Source: Sanghuangporus weigelae (lineage: Eukaryota > Basidiomycota > Agaricomycetes > Hymenochaetales > Hymenochaetaceae). From it: a stretch of 64,000 bases of DNA. The stretch spans positions 744,001-808,000 of the forward strand of contig CP137319.1 in the NCBI GenBank assembly GCA_033182465.1, written 5' to 3'. Of this stretch, positions 13,236 to 26,823 are shown one piece after another. A program made the translations under genes and the position numbers. The notes beneath the pieces are model-generated. The model saw only the letters and a list, made by a program, of their open reading frames with translations, ran no database searches and was not told the origin of the DNA. The number at the start of each line of letters is the position of its first letter. Within the stretch, counting starts at the first letter, position 1.

Positions 13236-16200
13236 ATGCCTGCGTTGTCGCTCCCTGCAACATTCACCAACTCCTTCTGGTCTCAGGATTATAGGAGGGG
13301 TATCGAGACGCTATATACGAAACTCGAGCAGGTACGCCACTATCTGCTACTCTTTCAACCATGAACAGAATGGCTGACTTATGAATTCTTCTCGTCGCGT
13401 AGGGCGTCGCAGAGGATGACGAGATCGTCGCGTTCATCCGCGTACGTACAACAACATTCCCGTTTTTTCTTTTTCACGAAGGATAAAAATAACTCGTCGA
13501 TTTACAGGCACGAGCAGTCGCTGAGAATGCGCTTGCCAGTGCTCTAATAGCGTCCCAGTCTGCAGGTGCTAAAGGTATGGCAATCCATTTCTCGTCCAAG
13601 CTTGAACTAAGGTGGGACTTTGTGACAGGCAAGGGATTCAATGCAGACGAAGGGGCCTCCCTTTTGATGGCCTTTCGAGGCTTACAAGCCGAGTCTGCAG
13701 CGCAAGGCGAAGCTCATCGGACAATTGCAAAGGAACTCAAGGATCTCGTCGCAGAACCGTTTGCTGAGTGGGCTGCTGGACATAAGGTACGGTTGACTTC
13801 TCTTATCAATTGAATTCTATATTCAAGCATTGACGTTTGTGCGTCTTTAGGAACGGATTTATGGAAGTAGAAACGCTGTTATTGATGGCTGGATCAAGTC
13901 GTATGAGCTGGCTGAAGGCGATGTGAGTTGTTTCTTCCTCAGTGGTCGACGTGGAGAATTAAACTACTTATATTAGGTCGATAAGTTGAAGCACCAGTAC
14001 CTTGCGAAAATTCGGCGTGCAGATGAGGCGGAAGACGAGTAAGCCAGAGATGTTCTTATAGACTACGTTATCCTCTAACAGGTTGTGTAAAGTGCGAAGT
14101 TCGCGCCGAATAGCGAGCTCGCCCCGGACAACTACACCTCATCGCCGCGTCTCGCTCCTCGTGACCGCGTCTCCCAACCACAGCGTACGGCGAGCGTCTC
14201 CGAGCGCATCGCGCAGCGCTTCAAGGAGCTTCAGCGTAAAGCCGTTAATGGTGCTTCAGGAAGGTCCAGCACAGACCAAGAAAGCAAAGGCGACACTCAT
14301 AGTACAAGCGGGAGTGTTAGCACGGTCATCTTTGAGGACAAAGCTGTTACTTCTGAGCCTGATGGACATCCAGAGTCTCCTGCGACCTCCGAAAAGGAGA
14401 AAGAGAAACCGCTCCCACCAGTAGATAAAGGGAAGGGGAAAGAAGTTGAGACGTTGGCTTCGCCGCCTCCTATGTCGCAAGCTTTGCCCCCACCTAAGGT
14501 TGATTTGCGTTCTGCATCCCCTATGCCTCCTCCCCCGCCGCCGCCGATCCTGCTTGCTGGTCTTGCTCTGCCTCCGGTGGCTGTTTCCGACCTATTGAAG
14601 CGTGCTGCGGCGGAGATGAACCTCCGTCCGATTAAGGTGCCCATTATTGGAGAGTACAAGGTTCGTTGCTTCACTAAACTAGAATGCAATTGCATAGATT
14701 GAATGTACTCTTGCATTCTCTATTTCTTTCCCACAGGATTGCTTTTCAGGAGAGGAATTCGTTGTCTGGCTCGTCGATAATGTCCAAGGCTTGGGTGGAA
14801 GCTTGGATCGCGCGGAGGATGCTGCGAAAGATTTGACCGAGAGGGACGGTGTCTTGCGTCGTGTCGGCGAGTTCGGAAACGCGTTTGAGAACAACGACGA
14901 GGCATACTACCAATTCAGGCCCAAGGTGAGGATATCCACGGTACGGTTCTCTGGGCAATCACTGAAGTTTCTTTGCTAGGCATTCAACCTTGAAGCAGAA
15001 TACTACAAGCACGAACAGCACGACAGCGTCACCTCACCCATCGCCAACCTCTCACCGATGGCGGACAATCTCGTCAAGCGCTCCAACAACATCGTCAACA
15101 TCGTCTCCAAGGCGATTAACGACAGGCACGCCGAGCCCTTCCACATCCGCGCGAGGCAAGAGGCGAATGCGGCTGATTCTGCGTATCGCTCCGCCGTGAG
15201 GAAACTCGACAGACAGCGCTTGGCGCTTGAAGAGAGGCTGGAAGAGACTCTGAAGACTCTGCAGAAGTGGGAGATGGATAGGTTGAGGGCTGTGAAGACC
15301 GTGTTGTTGCAGTACCAAGGCACGCTTGCCAACCTACCCAACGCACTGCAGACTTCCATCGACCGTTCCTCGATGCTCATTGCGAGTTACCAACCCGAGG
15401 CAGACCTGCGCGCTTTGATCGAACGATACAGGACGGGCCCATTCAAGCCCTCGGCTCATGTGTACGAATCGCTGACGCATGAAGAGTGCGATGTGTATTT
15501 CGGGATTGATCTGCGTCGGTGGGCGGAGGGGAGCTGGGATAGCTTGCGCAGTGATGCACCACCGAAGGATAACATACCCGAGGTGTTGACGGCTCTGTTG
15601 GGTGCTCTGAATGCGGCGTATGTGAAGCTGCCGAACGATTCTGGTGAGATATTTCTTTCTTTTCTTCCAAGGAATTCTCCAGTTGACGCGCGGCATTTGC
15701 AGAGAAACGGAAGACATGGATCTATGAAGTACCACTGTCGGCCGTACACCACCTCCGTGAGAGCCTCAACAGCGTGCCATCGGGCCATCCATTCCCTCCA
15801 GATTTGATAACGAAGTACGACGCACCTGTAATTGCTAGCACCGTCAAGCTGTGGGCCTTGGAACTCGATCCACCTTTGGGTACTTGGGAAGGCTGGGACG
15901 ACTTCCGGCGTCTCTATCCTTCAGGTAAGTATAGCATCATTCACTATAGAGAATCAGAATAGATTGACAAGATTTATTTCATGAAGTTGGCTCTAAATCG
16001 GAAGAAACCAACGAGCAACAGCATATTGAAGACCTACAGGCGGCACTATTGAGACTGCCGAGGATCCATCTTCTGGTGCTTGAAGCTATTTTTGGTCATA
16101 TCAAGAGGTAAGCCCTTATCAAAACTTTCACGGAAATTACTTAATAGCGTACTGCTCTGTACAGTCTGATCGATTCGACGACTACGGAAGAGAATAACGA

Positions 16201-17442
16201 AGTCTATATGACGAAGCTGGCTTTGTCGATGGGTAGAAGTGAGCTACATTGCTACTTCTTCCGGTTTTGTCCTTATGTTCTTTTGCCAGATATCCTCCGC
16301 CCGAAGGTTGAAAATGAGATTTCAATTCAGGACCGTCATCCGACCTGTACGTTCTCCGGTCCTCTTACTCTTGTCTCTTCTCACGTCCTTCATTCACAGC
16401 GCTCTTCATCGACCTGCTCAAACACTTCGACGCGGTCCTCCCACCGACAATCGCACGCAAGAAGCGCGAATCAGACCGGAAGATCCCGCTGCGAAAACGT
16501 ACCCGGCCTGTCGACATGCGGATGAGTCGGTCGAGGCTGTCAGTGACCAACGTCGATACGAGGGAGATCTTGGAAGAGCAGATGGTCGCGCGGAACCCGA
16601 GCATGCGCCCGCCTTCGCGTGCGGGCAGCCCGAACCCTTCGGGAAGACACAGTAGGGCGCCGAGTAGGGAAGCAAGGGACGGGCGAGAGGCGAGGTTAAG
16701 TGTGCCCGATGCGGAGGCGATCGCGCCTCCACCTGAACAGAAGGAGGAAGATGGAAAGATGGTGGACGTTGTCATCGCCGTGCCGGACGCTTCTCCTGTC
16801 CCCTCACCTGCATTCTCAACGCCTGCGCCTGCACCTGAAGATCCGAACGCACCACCGCCAATGCCTGCAGTGTTCAAAGAGCCCCCTCCGGAGAAAGACG
16901 ACATCACCCCTCCCCCAATGCCCCACTTCGTCGAACCACCTCCTGAAGTCGACGACACCCCCTCTGTATCTGTCGCTACAGAGAGCAACAGCAACAGCAA
17001 CAGCGTACCCGTAGGCGTCTCCCCGCCCACACCCACCTCTCTCTCCGCGCGCTCGCGGTCCCCTCCGAGCGGGAAAGCCTCCCCCTCGCCCATCTCCCCG
17101 ACGGAGCGCTTCGCCGCTGCGTCCGGTGCAGGCGCAGGCGCGAACTTGGCCCGCTCCGGCTCAGGCGAGTCCTCCCGTCTACGTGGCCCTCGCGGCGCAC
17201 GCACCGCAGGCGGCCGTCGCACATCCGGCAGTAGCACCGCTAACACTGGCACTCACAACGCTAACGCATCAGGTCTACATCGCAGCGCTGCCGTCTCTCC
17301 ACCTAGGACGTCAGGACTCCAGCGCTCCGCTAACAGATTGAGCTACTCCGGAGGGAGCAGAAGTGGCTCGCCTGCGCCCAGCTCTAGCGACTACGAGTCC
17401 AGGAAGAAGGTAAATAGGACTTCGGCCGGTGCGTTTTCTTAG
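13236..17442 (+). CDS. RGD2: F-BAR / DEP / RhoGAP protein, Rgd2-like
   Basis: Rho-family GTPase-activating protein acting at curved plasma membrane during polarised growth or septation. About a dozen exons. The FCH/F-BAR domain begins at once (SFWSQDYRRGIETLYTKLEQ) and continues through LLMAFRGLQAESAAQGEAHR and a helical stretch near 15060-15400 (ALEERLEETLKTLQKWEMDR). Proline-rich spacers flank a DEP domain (KVPIIGEYKDCFSGEEFVVWLV) placed inside the F-BAR region, as in yeast Rgd2. The RhoGAP domain follows from about 15440: YFGIDLRRW, EVPLSAVHHLRESLN, LPRIHLLVLEAIFGHIKS and YILRPKVEN. The last ~300 residues are disordered and Pro/Ser-rich. The FCH-DEP-RhoGAP order is what supports the Rgd2 name; in yeast, Rgd2 acts on Cdc42 and Rho5. 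Confidence 0.9.
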
Positions 17443-17833
17443 AGAGACATGGGGAGTGATCTCTGGAGAAGTGAGGTGGGACTCTAATTTCATTCGGCGG
17501 ATTACATGATAGGATAGGAAAATCGGACATTGCTTGATCGAACTGCGTTCGAATAGGTATGGTATGGTATGGTATAGTTATGATCTATGGCCTGGGATGC
17601 TGCTTTATACCTTTGATATCGCCTTTCGGCTTTCGTATATGCAAGTTTCTGCGGACTTTGCTCAATATTATCCATATTTGACTGCACACCCAAGGGACCA
17701 CAGTCGAAATCACAACAATCACGGGGGATTGCGGGCATAAAAGTCGCATGGAATTATAAGCATACAGTACATCGTACACGTCTCACATAATAGTAGATGA
17801 TAGAGCGATAAAGAAACGTCAGGAGATAAAGGT
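17443..17833. other. Convergent 3' intergenic region with short GGTAT repeat
   Basis: These 391 bp lie between the ends of the RhoGAP and H2A genes. A 5-bp unit GGTAT is repeated four times at 17556-17575. Nothing else is apparent. Confidence 0.55.
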
Positions 17834-18484
<651 letters not shown>

Positions 18485-18786
18485 TGTTTGGTTAGTCTGA
18501 GGTGGTTGATTGGGTACGAAACGTGCGTGAGATGGGAGTGGTTTAAGGGGAAGAAGCGATGGTTGTGGTGCGCGATGAACAGACCTGCTTTTCAAGGAAG
18601 GATTTGAAAGCCCTAACAAAGTCACCTGACATACGCGTGACTTTGTATACGTAATTCATCCTTCTGAGCTAATACACGCGCGTTCAACGTGCCCGGCCCC
18701 AAGAAGGGAAGTTGATGGGCATCAATGAATATGGGACCCGGCTTCCTTTTCAACATGAACTCGAACGCGCCCTTGCATGAACGCTC
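18485..18786. promoter_or_regulatory. Bidirectional promoter, H2A / M50B-like gene
   Basis: A 302-bp divergent promoter region. No classical histone element was recognised by eye. Confidence 0.45.
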
Positions 18787-20168
18787 ATGTCAGACGCGGC
18801 CCCTCCTCGTCCCCCGATAGCCCCAAAGCTCACAGGCTCACCCATAAGACCAACTCATGACCAGGTAGTCGTACTTTATGTTGTGAGTTACTTAACGCTC
18901 CTGCCATGCGGCTTGCTTTGTTCACTTGCCATTCTAGTCGATCGTCTTCACAGTGGTTATTTTCGCGTTGTGGAATATACCTGGCGTATGTTCAACAATC
19001 TACCTTGGATAATTGGTCTCGTTTCAAGCTCATCGTTCATGATAGGCTCGACGAATAATCAATCCTCTCAAGCTGCTCACCATCAGCTGGCATGAAGGGT
19101 GTCACATATTTGCTGTACGTATGTTGTTCCACACAGTGATTAGCGGCCGCCGAATAAATATTCTGTGTAGGCGGTTATAACAGGCGGGACAATTCTCAGC
19201 GTAACAATAGACCCGAATCTCGGCGGATGCACTCGAGTCGAAGGCGGGCATCCACCGACGATCTTATGTGCAGGCTACGTAGGATCGGCCATCCTTGGGG
19301 GCGTATTCGTCCTCGGAGGCTTCGACGCACTCGCCGCGAAGATCCTCAGCTTTGTGCTCGGTATCGGACTCATCGTCCCTCTCGTCCTCGTCCGTGACAA
19401 ACTGTGCGAAGAACCGCGAGTTCATCGTGAGCCAAGCTGCTTGCTGACTGCTTGCCTTTTATGTCAGAACTATCCTCCTTACGTTCTGCTTCGAGGGCCT
19501 TCTAGTCGGGTTCTGGTTCATTGACCACGCGTACGTGCTTCTGGATCCCTGAGAAGAATCTGCCAGGTTTGCTAAAATTGGGACTATTTCCAGTGACGCT
19601 TTGCGATGGTATTGTCTGTTCATTGGAATCATGAAGTACGTCTCTTACAAATATAGCTTCCATTCCGAATCCTAATTATAATTTCTTCAGTGTCTTCTAC
19701 GTCATCTGTGCGTTAAGCCTTGGCGTTGAAGTTACCATACCCTTTTAACTCAGTTGACGGCTATAGGGGATATTACGGATGACAAGTTTTTCCGCAAAGT
19801 GAATGATTCGGATATTACTCAATGGAACGTCCTATATCCGCGAATAAAAGCTCCTGGTCAGTTCAGATCGGATCTCATCATCATTTGGAGCTTGCAATAG
19901 CTGATCGAGTTTGCTACAGTTTGGGCGATATTCTGGATTCTATTCGATGTTGCTGTGATCATTGGTTTCCTCTTCATCGGCATTGCTTCTTTCAAAGTAC
20001 GTAAAAGGCCTACGCTCAAGCAACATGTCATTGACACCTTGTCTACGTCTCAGCTAAATAAATATCAAATGCGGGCACAAGCAGGTGTGTTTTCATGCTG
20101 CTAAATGGAAATAGAAGGTAATCATGCTCATGTACTTACCCTTCGCAGATAACTTCTTGCCGACATAG
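18787..20168 (+). CDS. M50B-like (site-2-protease-like) multi-pass membrane protein
   Basis: Integral membrane protein with a zinc-metalloprotease-like motif, HEGCH (HExxH form), within SWHEGCHIFAAVITGGT. The same HExxH-xx-(A/G)-x5-GG pattern is typical of the peptidase M50B-like family. I join at least eight small exons. After a polar N-terminus (MSDAAPPRPPIAPKLTGSP) come a hydrophobic helix (SIVFTVVIFALWNIPG), the HEGCH segment, an ILGGVFVLGGFDALAA helix, a GIGLIVPLVLVRDK helix, TILLTFCFEGLLVGFWFIDHA, and near the C-terminus VWAIFWILFDVAVIIGFLF. The probable end is QMRAQADNFLPT with a TAG at 20166-20168; reading through the last intron instead would stop at 20104. The family is known as a putative membrane protease; the substrate is unknown. 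Exon joins in the first half are less certain. Confidence 0.72.
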
Positions 20169-20989
20169 TAAGGCGCCGGACCACAGAAATAGCCGTGCTT
20201 CTCGCCATTTCTTGTTTACCGCATCACGTCTCTAACGCCGTCTCACGTCCACCTGCTGTATCGTATCCTTTATCCTCGCATCTGCAAGTCACCATTGTAG
20301 TAACTAAAGCCTTACCGCTGCACGCTTAAAGGCATTTGCCATCATAGCCAACCCCTGTCGCATCGCCCTTACAATTATAGTGCTCTCGATTTGTCTAGAG
20401 TTTGTCATCACCCATGGATCCTTTCTTGATAGTTTCTTAGGTTCTTTTGTTTATGTATTGTTGTTCAGTATTAATACACGGAGGAATCGGAGAATCGTTC
20501 GGGGTGCTTTTCATACTTAACGTCTTCTCCTGATTCACTATGATGATATCTACAAACTTTACTAATCGCTTGTTCAGTGCGGACACCGAGCTGTCAATGA
20601 CAGAGAAAATGATAAAGCGCGCGATGGCACTACGGTGACTTGCTATTCGTTTATGTATAAGATACATTGTCGTTGATTGATAAACGAGAAAATTTTCATC
20701 GATTGAGCGGATGAAATGACAAACGGGGATTGAGTGAGAATTTGAAATTGTCGTGTTCGCAGGTCCAGGAAGTAAGCCGAAACGTGAAGCGGAAAGAAAG
20801 GCCAACATCGTCGTCGAATGCACGAACAAAGACGAATATGAATACGTCAATTTGAAGGCCGAGGCGCAGCCAAGTGCAGCGTCAAGGCCGGGGTCAAATC
20901 GGAATCGTGTTTGGAAATCGCGCAGACGTGGAAAGACATAAAGACAAAGGAGGAAGCAAAATAAGCCGACGTGCTGAGAGAAAGAGAGA
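20169..20989. other. Convergent intergenic region
   Basis: These 821 bp lie between the 3' ends of the M50B-like gene and FIS1. A 345-codon minus-strand frame runs from here into FIS1 but is the wrong frame of FIS1 exons and introns. A 62-codon plus-strand frame at 20753-20941 is very polar and unsupported. I see no gene. Confidence 0.5.
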
Positions 20990-21806
20990 TTAATGGCGGT
21001 TTGCTCGCCGGATGAGGGTTGCGAGGAGGAGCGTCCCGACCGCTGCTGCGCCGCCGGCGAGTGCGAGACCGATGTAGCCTTCTGTAAATTGTAGGATCGA
21101 AAAAGAGAACAGATGAACAATGTTGAGTGCTGCGAAAAAAAGCAAACGCACCTCGCGTCATCTTCTGGTCTATCAGCTCGGCGAGACTCTGCGCTTGCAT
21201 ATTGTTTGGTTCTTTCTCCATTAACAAGGCTAAGCAGGATGACAACTGTCAGAACAGCCGTATCCTGGTAGAAGAGACCAAGACGAACCATTAAACCGCT
21301 TCGCCTCTTCGTAGTTCCCCATCTTGTACTGCCCCAAGGCAAGGTAATACAAGCATTCTCTCCTTCGTGGAGGTTCTGCACGATATATCTCTGCATTACG
21401 GCAACGTAGTCAGCATCCGCACGGAATTCCATCGACGTCAAGGTCATATTATACAGTGAGTTATACAAAAGCAAACCCGAATACGAGGAGCAGAAGAAAG
21501 CAAGAGAAAAAAAGGATAGGATGGGAGGAACTCCTGACTGGCTGACCTTGTAAGAGCTTCACACCATTCACCTGGTGTTCATACTTCGGACTCTTCACAA
21601 GTCCCCAAGCATAATTAAACTTCGTCTGCACAGTGACATGCCCCGCTTCCACTTCCTTTTCGTACTGCAGCCTCAACACCTAAATAGAACAATAGATTCA
21701 GCGTGCGAAACGTATATGGACTCTGGAAGAAGGATGAACTCACCTCAAGCTCATCGTAGGATAATGACTGCTCAGCATCTGCTGCGTAGGGAAGATCGGT
21801 TGGCAT
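20990..21806 (-). CDS. FIS1: Mitochondrial fission protein Fis1
   Basis: Tail-anchored outer-membrane protein of mitochondria and peroxisomes that recruits the fission machinery. Exons join to about 152 residues, the usual size. It begins [20 protein letters not shown]. The TPR-like core is clear: [55 protein letters not shown] and [20 protein letters not shown]. The last exon encodes [20 protein letters not shown] and a short basic tail, RRANRH, which is the C-terminal membrane anchor. The stop is at 20990-20992. Confidence 0.97.
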
Positions 21807-22180
21807 CGTGTGCCGTATCTCTACTGCAGTCTAGGTGGTAGTAGAAAACGAAGAGACACTCGCGCTCGAATACGTACGCGTACGTATTTTGGCTGCTGTG
21901 GTGCCGGACTGCGTCGGCCAAGCGGCAAACAACGACGCACAGGTGCCCATTCCGGGTATGTTGTTCTCACGGGGTCACTCACGCACGGAGCTTGGGCCAA
22001 ACAGACTACATTCTAAATCTAGCACTAGATGAGAGCAGAGATTACCTACGACTACCAAATCAACGACGCAGCTTGACTGATGTCCTCTTGTGCCTTTCTA
22101 ACCTTCTACTAACGATACACTTTATCTACTTCTACACCATACTTCTACTTTGCTCTATTTTACTGAATTGGATTATAGTT
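21807..22180. other. Intergenic, FIS1 promoter and iPGM 3' end
   Basis: These 374 bp hold the FIS1 upstream region and the 3' side of the phosphoglycerate mutase gene. No open frame looks coding. Confidence 0.5.
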
Positions 22181-24072
22181 TTACTTGCGAACGAGGAGAG
22201 ATCGGCCGGTCATGTCTGCGGAAATACGGATTAGATTTAAGTCAGAGTAAGCGGAGTGAATACGCACCTTCAGGCTTGTCCAAACCCATTAAATCAAGAA
22301 TAGTCGGAGCGACATCGCAAAGGGCACCACCCTCCTCGTCAGTGGCTTCCTTATCCTCAAGGAACCTGTATTTCTTCGGATCGCCAGTCATAATGAACGG
22401 GACCTTGTTCGTCGTATGCGCGGTATGCGGTTCTCCCGTCTCCGGATTGATCATCTGTTCGGCATTACCGTGATCCGCTGTGATGAGCAAGAGGTATCCT
22501 GCCTCCTCGCACGCTTTGTAGACCGTCCTGACAGCAGCATCCGTCGCTGTGATAGCTTTCACGGCTGCGTCGTAGACGCCTGTGTGTCCGACCATATCAG
22601 GCGGAGCGAAGTTGCACATGATGAACTCGTGTTCTTTCTTTTTCGCGAGCTCTGCGACTTTATCCGCTACACTCTGAACGCTCATCTCGGGTTGCTTGTC
22701 GTACGTCGGGACCTTTGGAGACGGAATCATATGGCGCTCCTCTTTCTCAAATTGCTTTTCGACGCCACCGTTGAAAAAGAATGTTACGTGCGCGTACTTC
22801 TCGGTTTCAGCGACGTGGGCTTGCTTGATACCTTTCTTGGAGAGCCATTCAGCCAGCACGTCATTCATGCCCTGCGGAGGGAAAGCGATTGGGAACGGGA
22901 AGTCTATGTTGTATCGTGACATCGTAAAGATTCCCTAATTGACATGGTGAGACAGATTCGCAGTATTAAAGAGTATTAGTGCGTACAAGATCCTTGGGTG
23001 TTTCGACTTCCGTGGGCTTCTCTTCAAAGCCGAATACAGTCACAATTTCTCGCATACGATCAGAGCGATAATTGAAGAAGAACAGAGTGTCTCCGTCTGC
23101 GAAGGCTCATATAGTGCAAATCGATGAAGAGTGAAGAAATTAGCGTACCCTTAACACGGCCCTCTTCGCTAATAATGATTGGCTTCAAGAACTCATCGGT
23201 TTCTCCCTTTTTATAGCGCTCCTCGATTGCCTTCACGGGATCATCAGCTTTCTCGCCTTCTCCTCTCACCAAACCATCAACAGCAATCTTGATGCGTTCC
23301 CAACGCTTGTCGCGATCCATGGCATAGTACCGGCCCGTTACATCCGCAATTTCACCGTATTTTTCCTTTTCGATAAATTCTTTTAGCTCTTTCGCGTATC
23401 CAGCGCTGGATTCAGGTGCAGTATCACGTCCATCGCCGAAGAAGTGCACGAAAGTCTTTGGTACTCCTTGTTCCTTAGCCGTCTCTAGTAAAGCGAAAAG
23501 ATGTCTAATATGCGAATGCACTCCACCATCGGATACCTGTAATCGCGACTCGTTAAGAACATACAGACGCCACACGGAGATCGAGTAAACTTACCAGGCC
23601 GAGGAGATGAAGGCGGCCGTTACCCTCCTTGGCGCGCTTGCACGCTTCAAGGATTTTGTCCAACTTATGGAATTGGCGTTTCTTGATGGACTGGTCGATG
23701 CGTACAATATCTTGCCACACGATGCGCCCAGCGCCGATGTTGAGATGCCTTTGCAATGATACGTTAGAATACTTCCGTAAAGATCAATGACGCGCATATA
23801 TACGCACCCGACTTCGGAGTTGCCCATGAGTCCTTCGTTCAGACCAACTGCGATACCATGCGCAGAAAGAGTACGGACGCTATGGTCTTTTGAGATGGTG
23901 TCCATGTTCGTCGTGTCTCCAGCTGTAATTGCATCGCCTTTCATGTCCTTCTGAGGCGCGATTCCCCAGCCATCATGAACGCTACGCGATGTATATGTAT
24001 GCGATGAGTTACGAACGCAAACCAGTTAAGATCGACGCACATCAAGCACACTTTCTCCTTGACTTGGACCAT
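22181..24072 (-). CDS. 2,3-bisphosphoglycerate-independent phosphoglycerate mutase
   Basis: Interconverts 3- and 2-phosphoglycerate in glycolysis and gluconeogenesis, using two metal ions and a phosphoserine. The N-terminus spans an intron: KEKVCLI joins VHDGWGIAPQKD. The catalytic serine sits in LMGNSEVG, followed by LNIGAGRIVWQDIVRID. Other signatures are VSDGGVHSH, FFGDGRDTAP, TGRYYAMDRDKRWER, FFNYRSDRMRE, FAPPDMVGHTG and LLITADHGNAEQM, the last two supplying metal ligands. The final exon gives DMTGRSLLVRK and a TAA at 22181-22183. Length is about 515 residues, as usual. Several introns. The ATG at 24072 is placed by homology of the first residues. Confidence 0.97.
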
Positions 24073-24327
24073 CGTTGTATGAAAGGGATGAATGAGATAT
24101 TGGGGATAGATCGGGGTAGTCCGTAAGTTCGAGATTTTACGGACGGACGTCTTTATATACGTACTTGCTCTATATGGTGCGTCGATCACTAGAGCTAATC
24201 AGCGATCATGTCGGGCCGATGGCAAAGTCGCGCCGCTGTTACGTCCGTTCCACAGTGTGACTGCAACTAAAGTCCCTACGTGTTTATCTCAATAAGCCTC
24301 CCTCTTTCTGACTATCGCCATCTGGCC
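24073..24327. promoter_or_regulatory. Bidirectional promoter, iPGM / carboxypeptidase
   Basis: A 255-bp gap between divergent start codons. No specific site was recognised. Confidence 0.45.
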
Positions 24328-26823
24328 ATGGACAGACTAATGGACGATAAAGAGGAAGGGGCAAACCCTCACCTTTTCCCCACTTCTGTGCTGTTTGTTC
24401 AACGAGAACGCACTTCTCGGAGGCATATGGCTCTCGGCCGAGCTATTTGGTTGTGTATCACCCTCCTCGGAGCTCTCGTCGGCATTGATACTCTGTTGCG
24501 ACTCCATAAGTATACGTGCGGAGGTAACATCGGCGGTATCTGGGATGCGCTCGACCGGACTGGCATTCTCGATTACACGGCTCCTACTTCGACCTCGGAA
24601 GTCTGCCCGCAAGCCGACATACTCTTTCCAGTCAGGAACAAAGTTATATGGGATGCTTTCGGCGCGCATCTGGATACAAACGACTTTAGGAGCAAGGCTA
24701 TTGACTGGCTGGGTGGTGCAGTCAGAGTACCGTATGTTGAACCGAACAATGTACGATGCGTCTATTTATAGAATGTGGTTCAGGACGGAATCCTATGACA
24801 AGATGGGTCCTGTTGGTGTTGACGAACGATGGGAGGCATTCGCACCTTTCCATGAATTCTTGGAGAAGTCGTATCCTCTTGTGTAAGTACCCAATTTTCT
24901 GCTCCAGAATACATTTCTGATTATGTTCACTAGCCATTCCGAACTCAATCTGACAAAAGGTAGCAATACAATTCATGTTAAGAAATGATAGGAAATTTGT
25001 TAAACTCATGCTTCCAGTAAACACATACGGTCTCGTTTACGAATGGACTGGTTCAGACACGTCGCTTAAACCCCTGCTCCTCACTGCTCACCAGGGTAGG
25101 ATCATCGCTTCTCTCCCATTCCTCGCCAATCTCTGATATATTTTAGATGTCGTACCCGTCGATCCTCAGACAGTTGATGATTGGACCCACCCTCCCTATT
25201 CTGGCTTCTACGATGGTACTGCCCTGATACTCCCAAAAATGATTGATAGTGGCTTAATCTCGATTCAGGTGAAAGGATCTGGGGCCGCGGAAGCAACGAT
25301 GACAAGAGTGGTCTCATCGGCGTCATGTAAGTTAATTCCTTTCCTTTTTGAAACCTAATCTCATGTTCCACAAGGTCAGCTGTCGAAACGTTGTTGTCTG
25401 CAGACTTCCAGCCTACCCGCAAGATTGTGCTTGCCTTTGGCTTTGACGAAGAAACTTCTGGACTCCATGTGAGTTCCTGGATTCTTCCTCTTCATTCGCA
25501 CGTTGGATTTGAATCAATCGAAACTCTTCCAGGGTGCATATCAAATCGGCAAGTACCTGGAGGCAACGTACGGACAAGAAGCGTTTGCTATGATCGTTGA
25601 TGAAGGCGGTCAGTCTTACTTGTTATAGGCCTTTCTGGTTGTCTTATCCGTTCTTTAGGAGGATATTCCGAACAGTATGGTGGTGTATTTGCGGTACCCG
25701 CTGTCGGAGAGAAGGGTTATTTCGATACTCGCGTAGAAGTCTTGACCCCTGGTGGTCACTCTAGTATCCCGCCAGCTCATACAGTCTGTCTTTTTATCAG
25801 CATTGTAGGAGGCTTGTCACTGACTCGGAAGCCCTTTCAGAGCATTGGAATTCTTTCTTCACTTCTCGTCGCCTTCGAGTCGCATCCCATCAAGCCTACT
25901 ATTGACCGCAACACCCCCATATATGGTATGCTGCAATGCATGGCTGCGCATGCTCCTAGCATGGACCATAAATTCCGCCACACGGTTTTGAAGTCTGCCC
26001 ACTCAGACTTGGCTTTGCATGTCCTTGAAAAGCTGACAGAGAAAGACATCGCGCTTAAGAGTTTCATCGGGACTACGCAAGCGATTGATCTTATCCAGGG
26101 AGGAGTAAAGACGAATGCGCTTCCTGAACAGGCCTGGGCTGTCGTTAACCACCGGATCGCTACTCAGAGGTAAGATCTCTGTAATTTTTGCCAAGGAGAT
26201 TCTTTTTATGACCGGCGTGCCAGTTCTGTTGCTGCTCTCCAGGAGCACGATGCCAAAGTCGTTGCTAAGCTGGCAGAGAGATTCAACCTGACGTACAATG
26301 CCTTTGGCGAGACGCTTCACATTGGCTCAACCGGAACTCTCACTCTTTCAGACGCATGGGGAAATGCTCTTGAGCCAGCTCCCGTGACTCCGACTGATGA
26401 AGCGCCTTACAAATTATTATCCGGAACCATCCGTGCAGCGTACGATTCTCGTCGCAACGTCGACAACGAGGAGGATATCAAGATTGCTCCAGGGATCATG
26501 ACGGGTAACACGGGCAAGTAGCATCACTATGTCAAAGGAAGAAGGGAGATTTATGAGCAACGCGTTGTTCGCAGATACCCGATATTACTGGAACATAACG
26601 AAGCACATTTTCCGGTACAACCATAACCACGGAATGTTCTCAGGCGGCAAGGTCCAGGGAGGGATCCATACCGTTAATGAAGGTAAACTCATTCCATTCT
26701 ATTTGGTCGTTGTCATATCCGCGATTAATTTCGTTTGCAAAAGCTATTGTCGTCGATGACTTCCTCGAGATGATCCGATTCTTCACGACTCTGATCCTGA
26801 ATGCTGATGAATATGAGCTGTAG
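24328..26823 (+). CDS. CPS1: Gly-Xaa carboxypeptidase, peptidase family M20 (Cps1-like)
   Basis: Vacuolar zinc carboxypeptidase that releases C-terminal residues, well known from yeast Cps1. A hydrophobic stretch near the N-terminus (about 24430-24500) is probably a signal anchor. M20 landmarks in order: LLLTAHQDVVPVD (metal His and Asp), WGRGSNDDKSG (bridging Asp), FGFDEETSGLHGA (catalytic Glu and metal Glu), MIVDEGGGYSEQYGG, GEKGYFDTRVEVLTPGGHSS, GGVKTNALPEQAWAVVNHRIA (dimerisation lid) and, at the end, KVQGGIHTVNEA with the last metal His. Many introns of about 50 nt. The stop is at 26821-26823. The exon structure before the first catalytic motif is uncertain. It is the last conserved gene before the small-secreted-protein block. 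Confidence 0.95.

Noticed and set aside
16365-17252. 295-codon minus-strand frame opposite the RhoGAP gene
   Set aside because: It is the antisense of the low-complexity Pro/Ser/Ala-rich tail of the RhoGAP protein; GC-rich biased codons keep the opposite strand open.
20437-21474. 345-codon open frame on the minus strand
   Set aside because: It overlaps FIS1 exons in another frame and runs through a FIS1 intron; FIS1 itself is certain from its TPR core. The part beyond FIS1 has no domain.
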